DNA of 64,000 nucleotides from Salsuginibacillus kocurii DSM 18087 (GTDB lineage: Bacteria > Bacillota > Bacilli > Bacillales > Marinococcaceae), in contig NZ_KB898627.1 in assembly GCF_000377705.1 (NCBI RefSeq), positions 1-64,000 on the forward strand, in the 5' to 3' direction. A program made the translations under genes and the position numbers. Every line of letters begins with the position of its first letter. The stretch's first letter is position 1. Under the pieces are notes generated by a model. It had not been told where the DNA came from, made no database searches, and was given only the letters and a program-made list of their open reading frames with translations. Positions 36,630 through 45,832 of the stretch are shown piece after piece.

Positions 36630-37780
36630 GTCGTTGTCTCTCCCATCACTTGGCGTAATTCACGTAAGCTTTGTTTCAACGTATCTATAAAAGTCTCTAT
36701 TTCTTCAGGCCTGTTTAAAAATGATAAACTAATTCGAATAGCACTTGAGGCTAGTTCTTCACCTAAACCTGCGGCCATTAGTACTGGACTCGGCTCAAAT
36801 AATTTTGTAGAACAAGCAGACTTCGTTGAAACGTGAATGCCATTGTCCGTTAATGATTGCACGAGTACTTCGGGTTTTAACCCAGGTATAGAGATGTTTA
36901 CTATGTGAGGGGCACTGTTTGTTGCAGGTGTGTTTACAACTACACCGTCTATGAGCTGCAATTCAGTTAGTAATCGTTGCTTTAAATGTTCTAAATACAA
37001 CGGATCCTCTTTTGCCTGCGTGAGCGTTAAACGCAATGCCTTAGCCATCGCTACTGCCCCTGCCACGTTTTCTGTTCCCGAACGCCACCCCTGTTCATGT
37101 GCTCCACCATGTAGAAGGGGAGCTAGATCAAGACCTTTTCTTACATACAATAATCCAGTACCTTTTAACCCGTGAAATTTATGAGCAGAAATTGTACACA
37201 GGTCCACTCCATCTATTTTCGTAGGAATTTTACGTTTACCCACCCCTTGAACATGGTCGACATGAAAATGAGTGGTTGTTCTTGATTTCAGATAGTTTCC
37301 AATTTCCTCAATCGGCTGTAGTGTACCCAGTTCATTATTGACAGACATAATGGAAACTAAAATAGTATCTTTACGAACAGCTTCCTTTACTGCCTGCAAA
37401 GAAACTCGCCCTTCTTCATCTACAGGTAAATATGTTACGTCAAACCCTAATTGTTCAAGAAAGACAAACGGCTCTTTAACCGACGGGTGTTCCACTTTGG
37501 TAGTGATAAGGTGCTTACCGCGTTGGGCATATTGCATGGCAATTCCTTTAATCGCTAAATTATTGCCCTCTGTTCCTCCAGAAGTGAATATAATTTCACT
37601 CGCTTCTGCCCCAACCCAGTCCCCAATTGCAGTTCTAGCTTTGTGTAACAATGCTTCTGCTTCTTTGCCTAAATGATGTAAAGAGGATGGATTGGCATAA
37701 TATTGATTTACGGCCTCTTGAAAAGTCTCTACCACTTGTTGGTACGGTTTCGTGGTAGCACTATTGTCTAAATAGACCAT
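36626..37780 (-). CDS. nifZ: Cysteine desulfurase (NifZ/IscS-like) paired with ThiI
   Basis: A 384-aa class V aminotransferase-fold cysteine desulfurase. The PLP lysine is in ISAHKFHGLKGTGLLY, and the active-site cysteine in STKSACSTKLFEPSP. In B. subtilis the nifZ-thiI pair supplies sulfur for 4-thiouridine. The overlap with thiI by four bases indicates coupled translation. It is a dedicated desulfurase, not SufS, judging by context. AAAGGAG precedes the start. Confidence 0.93.
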   Translation of the reverse strand: MVYLDNSATTKPYQQVVETFQEAVNQYYANPSSLHHLGKEAEALLHKARTAIGDWVGAEASEIIFTSGGTEGNNLAIKGIAMQYAQRGKHLITTKVEHPSVKEPFVFLEQLGFDVTYLPVDEEGRVSLQAVKEAVRKDTILVSIMSVNNELGTLQPIEEIGNYLKSRTTTHFHVDHVQGVGKRKIPTKIDGVDLCTISAHKFHGLKGTGLLYVRKGLDLAPLLHGGAHEQGWRSGTENVAGAVAMAKALRLTLTQAKEDPLYLEHLKQRLLTELQLIDGVVVNTPATNSAPHIVNISIPGLKPEVLVQSLTDNGIHVSTKSACSTKLFEPSPVLMAAGLGEELASSAIRISLSFLNRPEEIETFIDTLKQSLRELRQVMGETTT

Positions 37781-38050
37781 TTAAAACGTACTCCTTTTTC
37801 CTGCTCAATTGAGCTCATTTTGCAAATAACTAATCATGTGCAACAACTTATCTTATCATATTATCATTGCTCTCTAAAGAATCATACACCTCCAGGAAGC
37901 TTAACAGGATCCTCTGTACCTTACTTTACCAATCGTAAAAAAACACTAGAGGTGCAAATGTACCTACAAGCAGAAGCACTAGGAAAAGAAAAAATCCAGA
38001 TTTGTTTGTGCAGTGGCTTCCTGACGACGTCAGCGACAAAGATAACACAG

Positions 38051-38143
38051 CGAATATCCGGGGGACAGGAAGCTAGCAGACCCCGCAGAGCGCTAACCTG
38101 CGGAGGCTCTCCCGTGGAAATGGCGGTACGGAGGACTATCAAC
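38051..38143. repeat. Degenerate Bacillaceae intergenic repeat, copy 1
   Basis: The segment contains GACCCCGCAGAGCGCTAACC, TGCGGAGGCTC, CCCGTGGAAATGGCGG and GGAGGACTATCAAC in order. This is the layout of a GC-rich element that I recall as common between Bacillaceae genes (GACCCCGCAGG...GGAGGCTC...CCCGCGGAAAGCG...ATCAAC). It lies in the 519-base gap between nifZ and the next gene, which holds no credible ORF. A related copy lies at 43.14-43.24 kb. Confidence 0.55.
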
Positions 38144-38299
38144 GAGAAGCTTAGGTTTTTCAATACGTATAATAAAAAATCCTTTCTTCTAGTAAACATG
38201 AAGATACTACACTCCGTGTTTACGCAAGAAAAAAGGATAAATAAATATAACCGGCCTTCCCGCTCCCCCTCATAGGGGAGGCAAGTACATCACCGTTTA

Positions 38300-38677
38300 T
38301 TATTCTTCAAGCAGTTCAAGTGCTTCATCAATTGTCAGGGAACCATCGGAAGATATAGCTTCAACCTCATCACTAGTTATGGTTCGATCTTCTGATTGAT
38401 CCTTGGTCTCATCGGATGTTTCCTTCTCGTCCTCATCTTCTTTTTCATCCGCAAAGGCTGTTTCCCTTGGTTCTTCCTCGCCTTCAGACGGCTCATCTTC
38501 TCTATCATCAGCTGCTATATTATAATGATCATCCAATTCATCGGCTAAAGCTTTTCGCTCGTCTTCAGTTAACTCTTCATTTGGCTGAGAATTCTCTAGA
38601 GGAGAAGCAAGCAGGAAGACTCCGCCCCATACGACCATAAACATTACTATAGATACACTAAGAAAGCCTACTTTCAT
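38300..38677 (-). CDS. Membrane-anchored highly acidic protein of unknown function
   Basis: A 125-aa protein with an N-terminal hydrophobic segment (residues 3-24), probably an uncleaved anchor or signal, and an almost wholly acidic exterior part. The tail ends with SDGSLTIDEALELLEE. No family is recognised. It sits downstream of ezrA on the same strand, after the ezrA terminator. AAGGAAG precedes the ATG. Confidence 0.65.
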   Translation of the reverse strand: MKVGFLSVSIVMFMVVWGGVFLLASPLENSQPNEELTEDERKALADELDDHYNIAADDREDEPSEGEEEPRETAFADEKEDEDEKETSDETKDQSEDRTITSDEVEAISSDGSLTIDEALELLEE

Positions 38678-38799
38678 GGCGGATCTTCACTTCCTTTGTT
38701 TTAGTTAAGGCTATACTACCACAAATGACGTAGATTTTGAACAGTAAGCAAAACTATTTTCCTATACTATACAGCATCTGACGTTATATCGTTGGACAT

Positions 38800-38828
38800 A
38801 AAAAAGAAGGCCTTATTCAGCCTTCTCT
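38800..38828 (-). terminator. Terminator overlapping the ezrA stop
   Basis: AGAAGGC (38806-38812) pairs with GCCTTCT (38820-38826) around an 8-base loop, followed by TTTTTT on the minus strand. The upstream arm contains the last codons of ezrA. Confidence 0.85.
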
Positions 38829-40507
38829 TCTAAGCTTTTCTCTATTTCCGATATAACGTGAGGGACTCGTTTCTCCAACGGAGAGCGTGCGATTTGAATG
38901 GCCTCATCATAGGATCCGTTTCTAAATTGTTCTTCAGCTTCGTGCAAGACTTGATTGAGTTCATTGTCGCGTGAGCGATAGCGATTTCCGTACTGAATTA
39001 AACGTTCGGCTCTTTCCGCCTGCGTCAACGTAACTTCAAGATGTTGCGTTGCTCGTTTAACTTGCTGATTGGCCTGTTCCAATGTTGCATTTACAGAGCT
39101 CATTTCCAGTGGCACCTCTTTTAACTGACTGCTTGATTGATTAAGTTTTTCTGCTGCTTCTTGAAATGATTCAATCAAATGAGATGGCACTTTGGGCAGC
39201 CGGCTTTTTTTCAGCTTCTGCTCGCTTTCTCTCAACTGTTGACGCAACGACTTCATCGTATCAATGGCAATTAATTCATCTTTTCGCAAGGTCTTCATTT
39301 GCTCTCTTGATGCTTCTATTTTTTCTTCACTCTGGTCGAGACGTTCCTCTAAATCCTGAACATGATTTTCTAAAAAGGAATATGCCTGCTTATTGTGTTC
39401 TAACTTGTCCAAAGCCACTCGCCATTCTTTTGTGGCTTCATCCAGTTCCTTGCCGACTTCATCCTGACGGGATTGTTCCGTTGCTTCTAAACGGTAACTC
39501 TGTTCTACTTTTGCTCTTTCTTGCTGTAATTGTTTCAGAGCTTCTTGCAACGTTTCCAGGCGCTCATTTAAATACTGAGCTTTATTTTCAACATATTCTC
39601 TTGCCTCAACTTCTTGTTCTAATTCTTGATACGTTTTTTCAACATCCGCTTGGACCGTTTCAATCAACTCAGCAGCTTCCTCCACCTTCAGTTCTTCAAT
39701 GATCGTCCCCACTTCTTTAAGCGAATGTTCGACTCTATTGAATCTCGTAGGCAATTCTAAATGCTCAAGGGGGTAATCCTGCTCTTCCATTTCAGCCATC
39801 CCTGCTCGTAATTCTTTCAGTTGTTTCGGCAGCTCAACTTCGATTTCAACCAACTGCGCAGGAATCAAAGATACATAGTTCGCTTGCTTTTCCAGCTGCT
39901 CTTCCATCTCTTTTAATATTTCCCGCGCCCTTATGTAATTGCCCTCTGACATTTCATCATCAAACGTTTGTAATAAAACTTTTACGTTCTTTAGTTCTTC
40001 CTCGATAAGGCTCGTTGCTCTACCTAATGAACGCCAATTCATACTCACTTCTCGATTTAAATGCTCATATTTAGCCCTTATCTCTTCAATTTCCAAGCGG
40101 TTTTTTTCTTCACTATTTACCAGTTCATTCACTTCTGTGAAGATCTGATCGATATTGTTCTCAATGCGTTCTAGTTTCACCTTTGTCTCTTCCGCATGTT
40201 TTCTTGCTTTTTTAAAACGGTATTTATTCGCCCATTCTTCAATGTCATATAAGTCTTCCTCAAATTCAGGCAACTCATCTTCCACAATATGGTCCCACAT
40301 TCGACGCCATTGTTCGAATTTCTCTTCTGTTTCGCCAGAGACTTTAAGGCCTTTAACTTTGCCTATTTCCTCCGCCACCGCTCGCTGGCTTATATCCATC
40401 TTTTTCGCTTCTAATTCATCGACCAACCGGTATACTTTTCTTCGTGCAAACGCGCCATAACCGATAAACGCGCCTAAAAGCAATGCTAAAATGATTATAT
40501 ATTCCAT
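38813..40507 (-). CDS. ezrA: Septation ring formation regulator EzrA
   Basis: A 564-aa spectrin-like division protein that interacts with FtsZ and prevents extra rings. It has one N-terminal transmembrane segment (residues 2-18) followed by long coiled-coil helices rich in Glu, Lys and Gln. A length close to 562 aa and a start MEYIIILALLLGAFIGYGAFARRKVYR are typical. Its place between nifZ/thiI and hisK matches B. subtilis. TGGAGTG precedes the ATG. Confidence 0.95.
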   Translation of the reverse strand: MEYIIILALLLGAFIGYGAFARRKVYRLVDELEAKKMDISQRAVAEEIGKVKGLKVSGETEEKFEQWRRMWDHIVEDELPEFEEDLYDIEEWANKYRFKKARKHAEETKVKLERIENNIDQIFTEVNELVNSEEKNRLEIEEIRAKYEHLNREVSMNWRSLGRATSLIEEELKNVKVLLQTFDDEMSEGNYIRAREILKEMEEQLEKQANYVSLIPAQLVEIEVELPKQLKELRAGMAEMEEQDYPLEHLELPTRFNRVEHSLKEVGTIIEELKVEEAAELIETVQADVEKTYQELEQEVEAREYVENKAQYLNERLETLQEALKQLQQERAKVEQSYRLEATEQSRQDEVGKELDEATKEWRVALDKLEHNKQAYSFLENHVQDLEERLDQSEEKIEASREQMKTLRKDELIAIDTMKSLRQQLRESEQKLKKSRLPKVPSHLIESFQEAAEKLNQSSSQLKEVPLEMSSVNATLEQANQQVKRATQHLEVTLTQAERAERLIQYGNRYRSRDNELNQVLHEAEEQFRNGSYDEAIQIARSPLEKRVPHVISEIEKSLEEKAE

Positions 40508-40830
40508 TGAGTTTCACTCCAGTTTGTCTGAGCCTAAAATATGTATGTTGCTTCCTATTTCATAACGGTCAAATACTTTCCTTGAGCAAGCAAAGTCTAC
40601 CTATAGGTTTAAGAATTATATTTCGGGATTTACAGCATAAACCCTTTAAATTTTCCGGAATTTTATAATTTCCGTGCGTAAACTTGTTTTTCCGACAATC
40701 TTTACGAATAAATAAATCCATGCTTTACTGAAGAAACATGGTAAATTGCACAGAAAGATGCATGCTTCTATCCTAACATGGATTATGCTGTAAAAGAGTA
40801 ATGAGATAAGATTTTTTGGAGGAATTCGTA
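40508..40830. other. Divergent intergenic region between ezrA and hisK
   Basis: These 323 bases hold the promoters of the divergent ezrA and hisK genes. Several AT-rich blocks are present (for example TATAAT near 40664) but I cannot pair any of them with a good -35 box. No gene or RNA structure is seen. Confidence 0.4.
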
Positions 40831-41661
40831 ATGAAAATAACACACGATGGTCATGTACATACCCCTTATTGTCCACACGGCAGTGACAGCGCACTACATG
40901 CATATATAGAAACAGCCATCACGCATGGGGTGAAGAGTATGACTTTCGCTGAACATGCTCCTCTTCCCCAAAGTTTTCAGGACCCTGTCCCAACAAAAGA
41001 CAGTGCCTTGCCACCAGAGCAGCTCGAGGATTATATGAGGGCAGTACAAACTGTTAAAAAACAATATGCTACTGATATTACAATTTATTTAGGTTTAGAA
41101 GTAGATTATCTAGAAGGGTTTGAACATGAAACGAAGCATTTTCTAAATCAAGTTGGTCCAGAGTTGGATGACAGTATTCTATCTGTTCATTTTATTAAAC
41201 ATAAACAAGGGTGGACATGTTTAGACTACAGTCCAGATGCTTTAAACGAACTAGTCACAATTACAGGATCAATGGAAGAGGCGACAAAAAAATATTACGG
41301 AACAGTTCTTCAATCTATTACTGCTGAAATGGGCAGCTTCAAACCTAGAAGAATTGGCCACCTTACTTTAATTCGTAAATTCCAACATCAAATACCCGTC
41401 CCAGAAGAAATTGAAACTCCATTTTTAACAGACATTTTTAAACGTATGGCTGAGGAAAAATTACAGTTAGATTATAACGGAGCCGGTATCTTAAAACCTG
41501 ACTGTAAAGAAACATATCCTCCTGCAAACTGGGCAAAGAAAGCTGAGCAACTTGGGATTGAGTTAGTCTATGGCTCGGACGCCCATCATCCCAATGGTTT
41601 GTTCGGGGGCATAGATCGGTTAGCAAATGTACGTATAAACTCTCCTAACGCCAATAGTTAA
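40831..41661 (+). CDS. hisK: Histidinol-phosphatase, PHP family (HisJ/HisK)
   Basis: A 276-aa PHP-domain phosphatase for histidine synthesis. Metal ligands lie in DGHVHTPYCPHG, TFAEHAPLP, LGLEVDYLEG, SVHFIKHK and YGSDAHHPNGLFGG. B. subtilis calls this gene hisJ (ytvP). It is convergent with refZ, whose stop overlaps by four bases, as in B. subtilis. GGAGGAATT precedes the ATG at 40831. Confidence 0.93.
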   Translation: MKITHDGHVHTPYCPHGSDSALHAYIETAITHGVKSMTFAEHAPLPQSFQDPVPTKDSALPPEQLEDYMRAVQTVKKQYATDITIYLGLEVDYLEGFEHETKHFLNQVGPELDDSILSVHFIKHKQGWTCLDYSPDALNELVTITGSMEEATKKYYGTVLQSITAEMGSFKPRRIGHLTLIRKFQHQIPVPEEIETPFLTDIFKRMAEEKLQLDYNGAGILKPDCKETYPPANWAKKAEQLGIELVYGSDAHHPNGLFGGIDRLANVRINSPNANS

Positions 41662-42284
41662 ACCTTATAACTCGACCTCTTTTGCAGAAGGCCACTTTCT
41701 TCTAAATAACGCCTGATATAGGCCGTATATTGTTTCAAAAATAATTGAGAGCGGGGTTCGAGGTGAAACACTTCTCTAATATACTCAGGGTGAAGAAACG
41801 GCATCGTCAACATGCTGCGGAGCTGCAAAACATCCCATTCGTCTGGCTCTTTGTTATTTACCCTCTGCCCTGAACTTTCGTCTAAAAGTTCATGTAAGAT
41901 ATAGCGCTCTTTCTGTAAATATGTGGTCATGACTTCTCTCATTAAAGTAGAATCTATCGTCATCTCCCGCAAAACAAAGCGTGCTTCTTGATGATGGTCT
42001 TGTTGGTAATTCAATAGAGAATGAACAACATGAATAAGGCGTAATTCCTCCTCTTCCTCTATTGGATTCGATTCAAGCACTGCAAGATACCCTTCAAGAA
42101 AATCCGTTACGATGTTTTCTAACAGACCTTGTTTACCACCAAAATGATAGGAGACATGGGCAATGTTCACATCTGCTTCAGCAGCAATCATTCGAATAGA
42201 TGTACCGTGAAAGCCACGAACCATAAAAAGGGAAGCAGCTGTTGTTCGTATCCTTCGCTTTGTTTCTTCCCCGTTTCGCCTCAT
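41658..42284 (-). CDS. refZ: TetR-type regulator RefZ (YttP)
   Basis: A 208-aa TetR-fold DNA-binding protein. The HTH region is FHGTSIRMIAAEADVNIAHVSYHFGGKQGLLEN. RefZ in B. subtilis binds sites near the origin and guides septum placement at the onset of sporulation; it also acts on FtsZ. The assignment rests on synteny with hisK and ytsP and on the HTH pattern. GGAAGGGG lies before the ATG at 42284; longer frames to 42494 are ignored as they cross the ytsP promoter. Confidence 0.88.
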   Translation of the reverse strand: MRRNGEETKRRIRTTAASLFMVRGFHGTSIRMIAAEADVNIAHVSYHFGGKQGLLENIVTDFLEGYLAVLESNPIEEEEELRLIHVVHSLLNYQQDHHQEARFVLREMTIDSTLMREVMTTYLQKERYILHELLDESSGQRVNNKEPDEWDVLQLRSMLTMPFLHPEYIREVFHLEPRSQLFLKQYTAYIRRYLEESGLLQKRSSYKV

Positions 42285-42482
42285 AATGCAAGCCCCTTCC
42301 TTATAACCCTCACAGTTTGAATATATAGAACTTCTGTTTTTCCCAAGAAATCCCTTCGAAGATTTAGCGACGGTCTTAGAGATGATTCTACACCTTAAGC
42401 TATGATATACTTTCATTATTCCAACATCCAAGGATAAATTGTAGAAACCTGCAAATCTAAAGACTTTGGGGAGAGTGAAAAA

Positions 42483-42962
42483 ATGTTTGAACACATCACA
42501 TACAGCGGCTCAATTGCTTCACAATATGACATGCTGATTAAACAACTTGATTCATTACTAGAAGGGGAAACAAACCGGACCGCCAACCTGGCAAATGCCT
42601 CAGCACTACTAAATCAATTTTTAGATAATGTAAACTGGGTAGGTTTCTATGAATATATAAATGGAGAACTTGTCCTCGGCCCTTTTCAAGGCTTACCCGC
42701 CTGTGTACGCATTCCGAATGGAAAAGGGGTTTGCGGCACTGCCCTTAACGAACAACAAGTAGTTAGAGTAGCTGATGTGCACAAGTTTCCAGGGCACATT
42801 GCCTGTGACGCAGCCTCTAACTCAGAAATCGTTCTCCCTGTTTTTATAAATGGAGAAATAGCAGGGGTGCTTGATATAGACAGCCCTGTCAAAAATCGCT
42901 TCAGCGCGGAGGAAGAAGAGCACCTCACTCGCTTTGTTGAGACACTTAGTCGCCACCTGTAA
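42483..42962 (+). CDS. ytsP: Free methionine-(R)-sulfoxide reductase, GAF fold (YtsP)
   Basis: A 159-aa GAF-domain enzyme that reduces free methionine-R-sulfoxide. The three redox cysteines are at the expected places: CVRIPNGKGVCGTA and HIACDAASNSEIVLP. WVGFYEY is the aromatic pocket. GGGGAGAG lies before the ATG. TATACT near 42408 is a plausible -10 box. It follows refZ divergently as in B. subtilis. Confidence 0.95.
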   Translation: MFEHITYSGSIASQYDMLIKQLDSLLEGETNRTANLANASALLNQFLDNVNWVGFYEYINGELVLGPFQGLPACVRIPNGKGVCGTALNEQQVVRVADVHKFPGHIACDAASNSEIVLPVFINGEIAGVLDIDSPVKNRFSAEEEEHLTRFVETLSRHL

Positions 42963-43090
42963 GGAAAAGAGACTGTCTCAAAAAATTCGATTAGAATATG
43001 AATACAAACATACACTTTGGATTTACGAGCCTTTAGCGGGAAAGCGGGCAGAGCTGCTGAAAAAGTCGATTTATTGCTATTTACAGTCAT

Positions 43091-43250
43091 CATCAACTAT
43101 TTCTTACACTAAGGTGAAATAGTTGATGAGACCGGGGCAAGTGAGTCCCTGGAAAGAGAAGTCAGGGCGACACCTTGCAGAGCAACGCTTGAAGCAACTT
43201 GCCCTCGACTTCCCCATGGAAAGTAAACTTGCTTAAGCACCATCAACCTC
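43091..43250. repeat. Hairpin plus degenerate Bacillaceae intergenic repeat, copy 2
   Basis: A perfect 13-bp inverted repeat (CATCAACTATTTC, 43091-43103 with 43116-43128) is followed by a degenerate element with GTGAGTCCCTGGAAAGAG, GACACCTTGCAGAGCAACGC, CCCCATGGAAAG and CATCAACCTC. The order of blocks equals copy 1 at 38.05 kb. The whole 42963-43515 gap (553 bases) has no credible gene. The AGACTGTCTCAAAAAATTCG start near 42970 looks like decayed mobile-element sequence but cannot be named. Confidence 0.5.
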
Positions 43251-43515
43251 TTCCTCCAGGTTATTGTATAAAGGTGAATCGGTTCTTAAACGATAAGCAG
43301 TTTTTCAGCAGTCTCGAAAACAGTAGCTAAAACCCTGCAACGAGCGATTGCAGCTCTAACGAAGGCTAAAACGCTCTCCACGGCAAAGAAGAACGGCGCA
43401 AGGCACTGTCGCGCTTCTGTCTGTGATGAAAGGACGTATATTCCAGTTGCTTATTCCGAGAACGGACTTATGGGGTAGCGTCTATTTATAACAGTACTAA
43501 GCACCTCTAATTATG

Positions 43516-44001
43516 TTAAACTTCACGATTGAATTGTTTAATAAACGATTCATCAACGTCAATCACTTGAAAAGTGACCGAACTTCCGGCCAGTTCTTCC
43601 TGAACTATCCCGGCCACTTCTTCTACGTCCAAGCCCCCAACTCCAGTTCCTAATGCAGGGAGCGCCACACTGTTAACCCCTTCTTCTTCACAAAAATCCA
43701 GTAATGTAGCCAAACAGCGTCTTACCGAGTCATAGTTAGATGCTTCAGCCGGCTGCTCCATAGTCACCAAATGGATAATTCCCTTTACCGGCAGAGCCCC
43801 TGCTTTTGTAATGTAAATGTCGCCGGGTATTGGCTTCAGTTCATTGCATTGTTGCTTCGCCTCTTTTTCAATTGAATTCCCACCTGCCTCCCTTATTGCT
43901 TTTGCAACTCCACCGCCCATCGGCCCTTGAGCATTAGCTGCGTTACAAATATAATCAACGCTTTCGCATTGGGTCAGATCGCCGACTTTAGCTTCTATCA
44001 C
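43516..44001 (-). CDS. Macro domain protein (ADP-ribose binding or deacylase)
   Basis: A 161-aa macro domain. The ligand loops are ICNAANAQGPMGGGVAKAI, with the conserved asparagine and glycines, and VALPALGTGVGGLDVEEV. Such domains bind ADP-ribose and can remove it from proteins or hydrolyse O-acetyl-ADP-ribose. The GTG at 44001 (VIEAKVGD) has AAGGA nine bases upstream and is preferred over the GTG at 44010, which abuts it. It is monocistronic, divergent from the GGDEF gene. Confidence 0.9.
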   Translation of the reverse strand: MIEAKVGDLTQCESVDYICNAANAQGPMGGGVAKAIREAGGNSIEKEAKQQCNELKPIPGDIYITKAGALPVKGIIHLVTMEQPAEASNYDSVRRCLATLLDFCEEEGVNSVALPALGTGVGGLDVEEVAGIVQEELAGSSVTFQVIDVDESFIKQFNREV

Positions 44002-44426
44002 TTTTTTCACTCCTTGTTCAGTATGTAAATTACTTCCTGTATTCCCTTCTTATAAGTAGCTCAAACCCTGGGTTGAGTAAGTAACTGCATGATCCTTTGA
44101 AACTTCGCTTGTTGTTTCGGTTGTTCTACAGCTCCCTTTCCACAGACCGACCATCAGGTCTGACCAAACCTAACTCTCAGGGGCCTCCGGTCTATTTTTC
44201 TATGGTTATATCTCTCATCACATGTTAACGGAATTACAACCTATAAGTAACAATTAAAAGAAAAAAAGTAGGCTATTTTTACTAGGTACAATCCATGATA
44301 TACTATATTTGTAAGTAGAACCTTGATTAATTAAATTTTTCACTTTTTGGTATTACGTTCTTATTCAAAGCTTTTGATTTTGCCTTCCACTCTTTCAATG
44401 TTATATGGAAAGGACGCTTTTAACTT
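44002..44426. other. Intergenic region upstream of the GGDEF gene, weakly structured
   Basis: In these 425 bases CAGACC (44143-44148) can pair with GGTCTG (44157-44162), or AGACCG (44144-44149) with CGGTCT (44188-44193), which is followed by ATTTTTC. The two pairings exclude each other, as in an attenuator, but the stems are short. TATACT near 44296 is a possible -10 box. I do not see the conserved core of a c-di-GMP riboswitch. No gene is seen. Confidence 0.3.
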
Positions 44427-45353
44427 ATGGACATGTACCTCCTAGGAATTATAGGCTTTTTGCTCGTCCTCTTATGTATATTAACTATAAAATTGGCCCA
44501 CTCCTATCGTTATTTTCACACCATTCAACGCACCTCTGAAGACATCATTTTTCGTATTGACTTAGTGCCTGTTCCTCGCTGGCGCTATGTTGGCAATTCA
44601 TTTGAATTATTATACGGCATTCCTAGAAATGCTTTATTTAAAAATCCTTATCACCTTTTATACTTTGTCCATCCTGAAGACAAAGAGGAAATAATGAAGC
44701 TATTTAAAGGTCACGTTGATCCTAAACGCCCTTATTATTTTCGCTTCTATACAGCTTCTGGTTCCTTAATTTGGACAGAACAATACATCTACCCTTATTA
44801 TGCTTGGACTGGCAAATTGAAAGGAATTACTGGCATATCACGGAATGTCACAGAAAAGAAACAGTTAGAAGAAAGGTTAGCCTGGCTTAGTTATCATGAC
44901 CAATTAACGAACACTTACAACCGTAACTATTTTGAAGCTCATTTACTAGCTGAAGCAAATCCAGAAGAAAGCATTGGGCTTATCCTTTGTGATATGAATA
45001 ATATGAAAGAAGTGAATGATAATTATGGCCATTTATCAGGAGACCGGGCCTTAATCCAGTTATCTGCTCTAATTCAAGCTACTGTACCTAAAAATGCAAC
45101 TGTTTGTCGTATCGGAGGGGATGAATTTCTCATCTGGCTTCCTTCTACCAATGAAAGTACAGTGGACTACATTGCAGAGGAGTTAATCAAAGCGACAACT
45201 GACACCGAATTTAGTCAGCATGGCAGTAACGTCGCAATCGGTAAAGCATTCTCGCAAACCGCTGATGATATTCTGACTGTATTTAGAGAAGCTGATGACA
45301 ATATGTACTTAATGAAACGAGCTACAAAACAATTCAAATCATTAAACATATAA
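44427..45353 (+). CDS. PAS-GGDEF protein, probable diguanylate cyclase
   Basis: A 308-aa protein with one N-terminal transmembrane helix (residues 3-22), a PAS/PAC domain (about 32-150, with FHPEDKEEIMKLF-like VHPEDKEEIMKLF and GITGISRNVTEKKQ) and a GGDEF domain (about 155-305). The active motif is intact: CRIGGDEFLIWL. The domain contains SYHDQLTNTYNRNYFE, typical of the start of GGDEF. It would make c-di-GMP from GTP. A GGDEF gene, ytrP, also follows ytsP in B. subtilis, so it may be positionally equivalent. No inhibitory RxxD site is obvious. Confidence 0.9.
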   Translation: MDMYLLGIIGFLLVLLCILTIKLAHSYRYFHTIQRTSEDIIFRIDLVPVPRWRYVGNSFELLYGIPRNALFKNPYHLLYFVHPEDKEEIMKLFKGHVDPKRPYYFRFYTASGSLIWTEQYIYPYYAWTGKLKGITGISRNVTEKKQLEERLAWLSYHDQLTNTYNRNYFEAHLLAEANPEESIGLILCDMNNMKEVNDNYGHLSGDRALIQLSALIQATVPKNATVCRIGGDEFLIWLPSTNESTVDYIAEELIKATTDTEFSQHGSNVAIGKAFSQTADDILTVFREADDNMYLMKRATKQFKSLNI

Positions 45354-45402
45354 AAGAGACTGCTTGTAAGGGCGCTTTATCTTACACTACAGTCTCTTTT
45401 TC
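45352..45402 (+). terminator. Terminator after the GGDEF gene
   Basis: AAAAGAGACTG (45352-45362) pairs with CAGTCTCTTTT (45390-45400), and TGTAAG/CTTACA extends the stem inside. TTCTG follows. It lies at the stop codon and also faces the convergent thioesterase gene. Confidence 0.9.
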
Positions 45403-45433
45403 TGTTAACAGAGCTTCTTAAATAGAACTGCTA

Positions 45434-45832
45434 CTATACTACATAACGGGCTAATCTAGACTTCACCTCTTCGCTCAATGGTGTTGCCTTTCCCTTTTCA
45501 GTATCTAATTGGACAACTACCGCTTCCCCTGTAGCAATAGCTGTATTTCCATTTATTATGGTATGAGACAAAGTAAAACTGGACGTGCCAATATGTTTAA
45601 CTTTTGATTCAAGGGTGATTTCAATGCCAAAATAACCTTGTTTTTTATATTCACAGTTGGTTGAGACTAACACATAAGGCCAATCATGAAGCGGCTGGTC
45701 AGCATTAATTAATTCCAAATCGTTGAACAGCTGTATTCGAGCTTCTTCCATGTAAGCAAAATAGCTCGTATTATTTAAATGTCCTAACGCATCTGTATCA
45801 CAAAATCTAGGGCGAATCTGAGTGTGATGCAT
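45434..45832 (-). CDS. Acyl-CoA thioesterase (hotdog fold)
   Basis: A 132-aa 4-hydroxybenzoyl-CoA thioesterase-type protein. The signature RFCDTDALGHLNNTSYFAYMEEARIQLF carries the catalytic aspartate. It hydrolyses short- or medium-chain acyl-CoA; the substrate is unknown. The start at 45832 has AAAGGAGG upstream; the longer frame to 45952 is not supported. Confidence 0.9.
   Translation of the reverse strand: MHHTQIRPRFCDTDALGHLNNTSYFAYMEEARIQLFNDLELINADQPLHDWPYVLVSTNCEYKKQGYFGIEITLESKVKHIGTSSFTLSHTIINGNTAIATGEAVVVQLDTEKGKATPLSEEVKSRLARYVV

Noticed and set aside
37820-38275. A 151-aa plus-strand frame after nifZ
   Set aside because: It crosses the degenerate intergenic repeat, has mixed composition and no ribosome binding site.
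39166-39702. A 178-aa plus-strand frame inside ezrA
   Set aside because: It is an antisense shadow of the ezrA coiled-coil region, without a start signal.
42963-43090. A transposase remnant (AGACTGTCTCAAAAAATTCG...)
   Set aside because: The start looks like decayed mobile DNA, but no transposase motif, inverted terminal repeat pair or target duplication can be shown.
44010-44427. A c-di-GMP riboswitch before the GGDEF gene
   Set aside because: The conserved GEMM core and tetraloop receptor are not visible on either strand; only short alternative hairpins are present.
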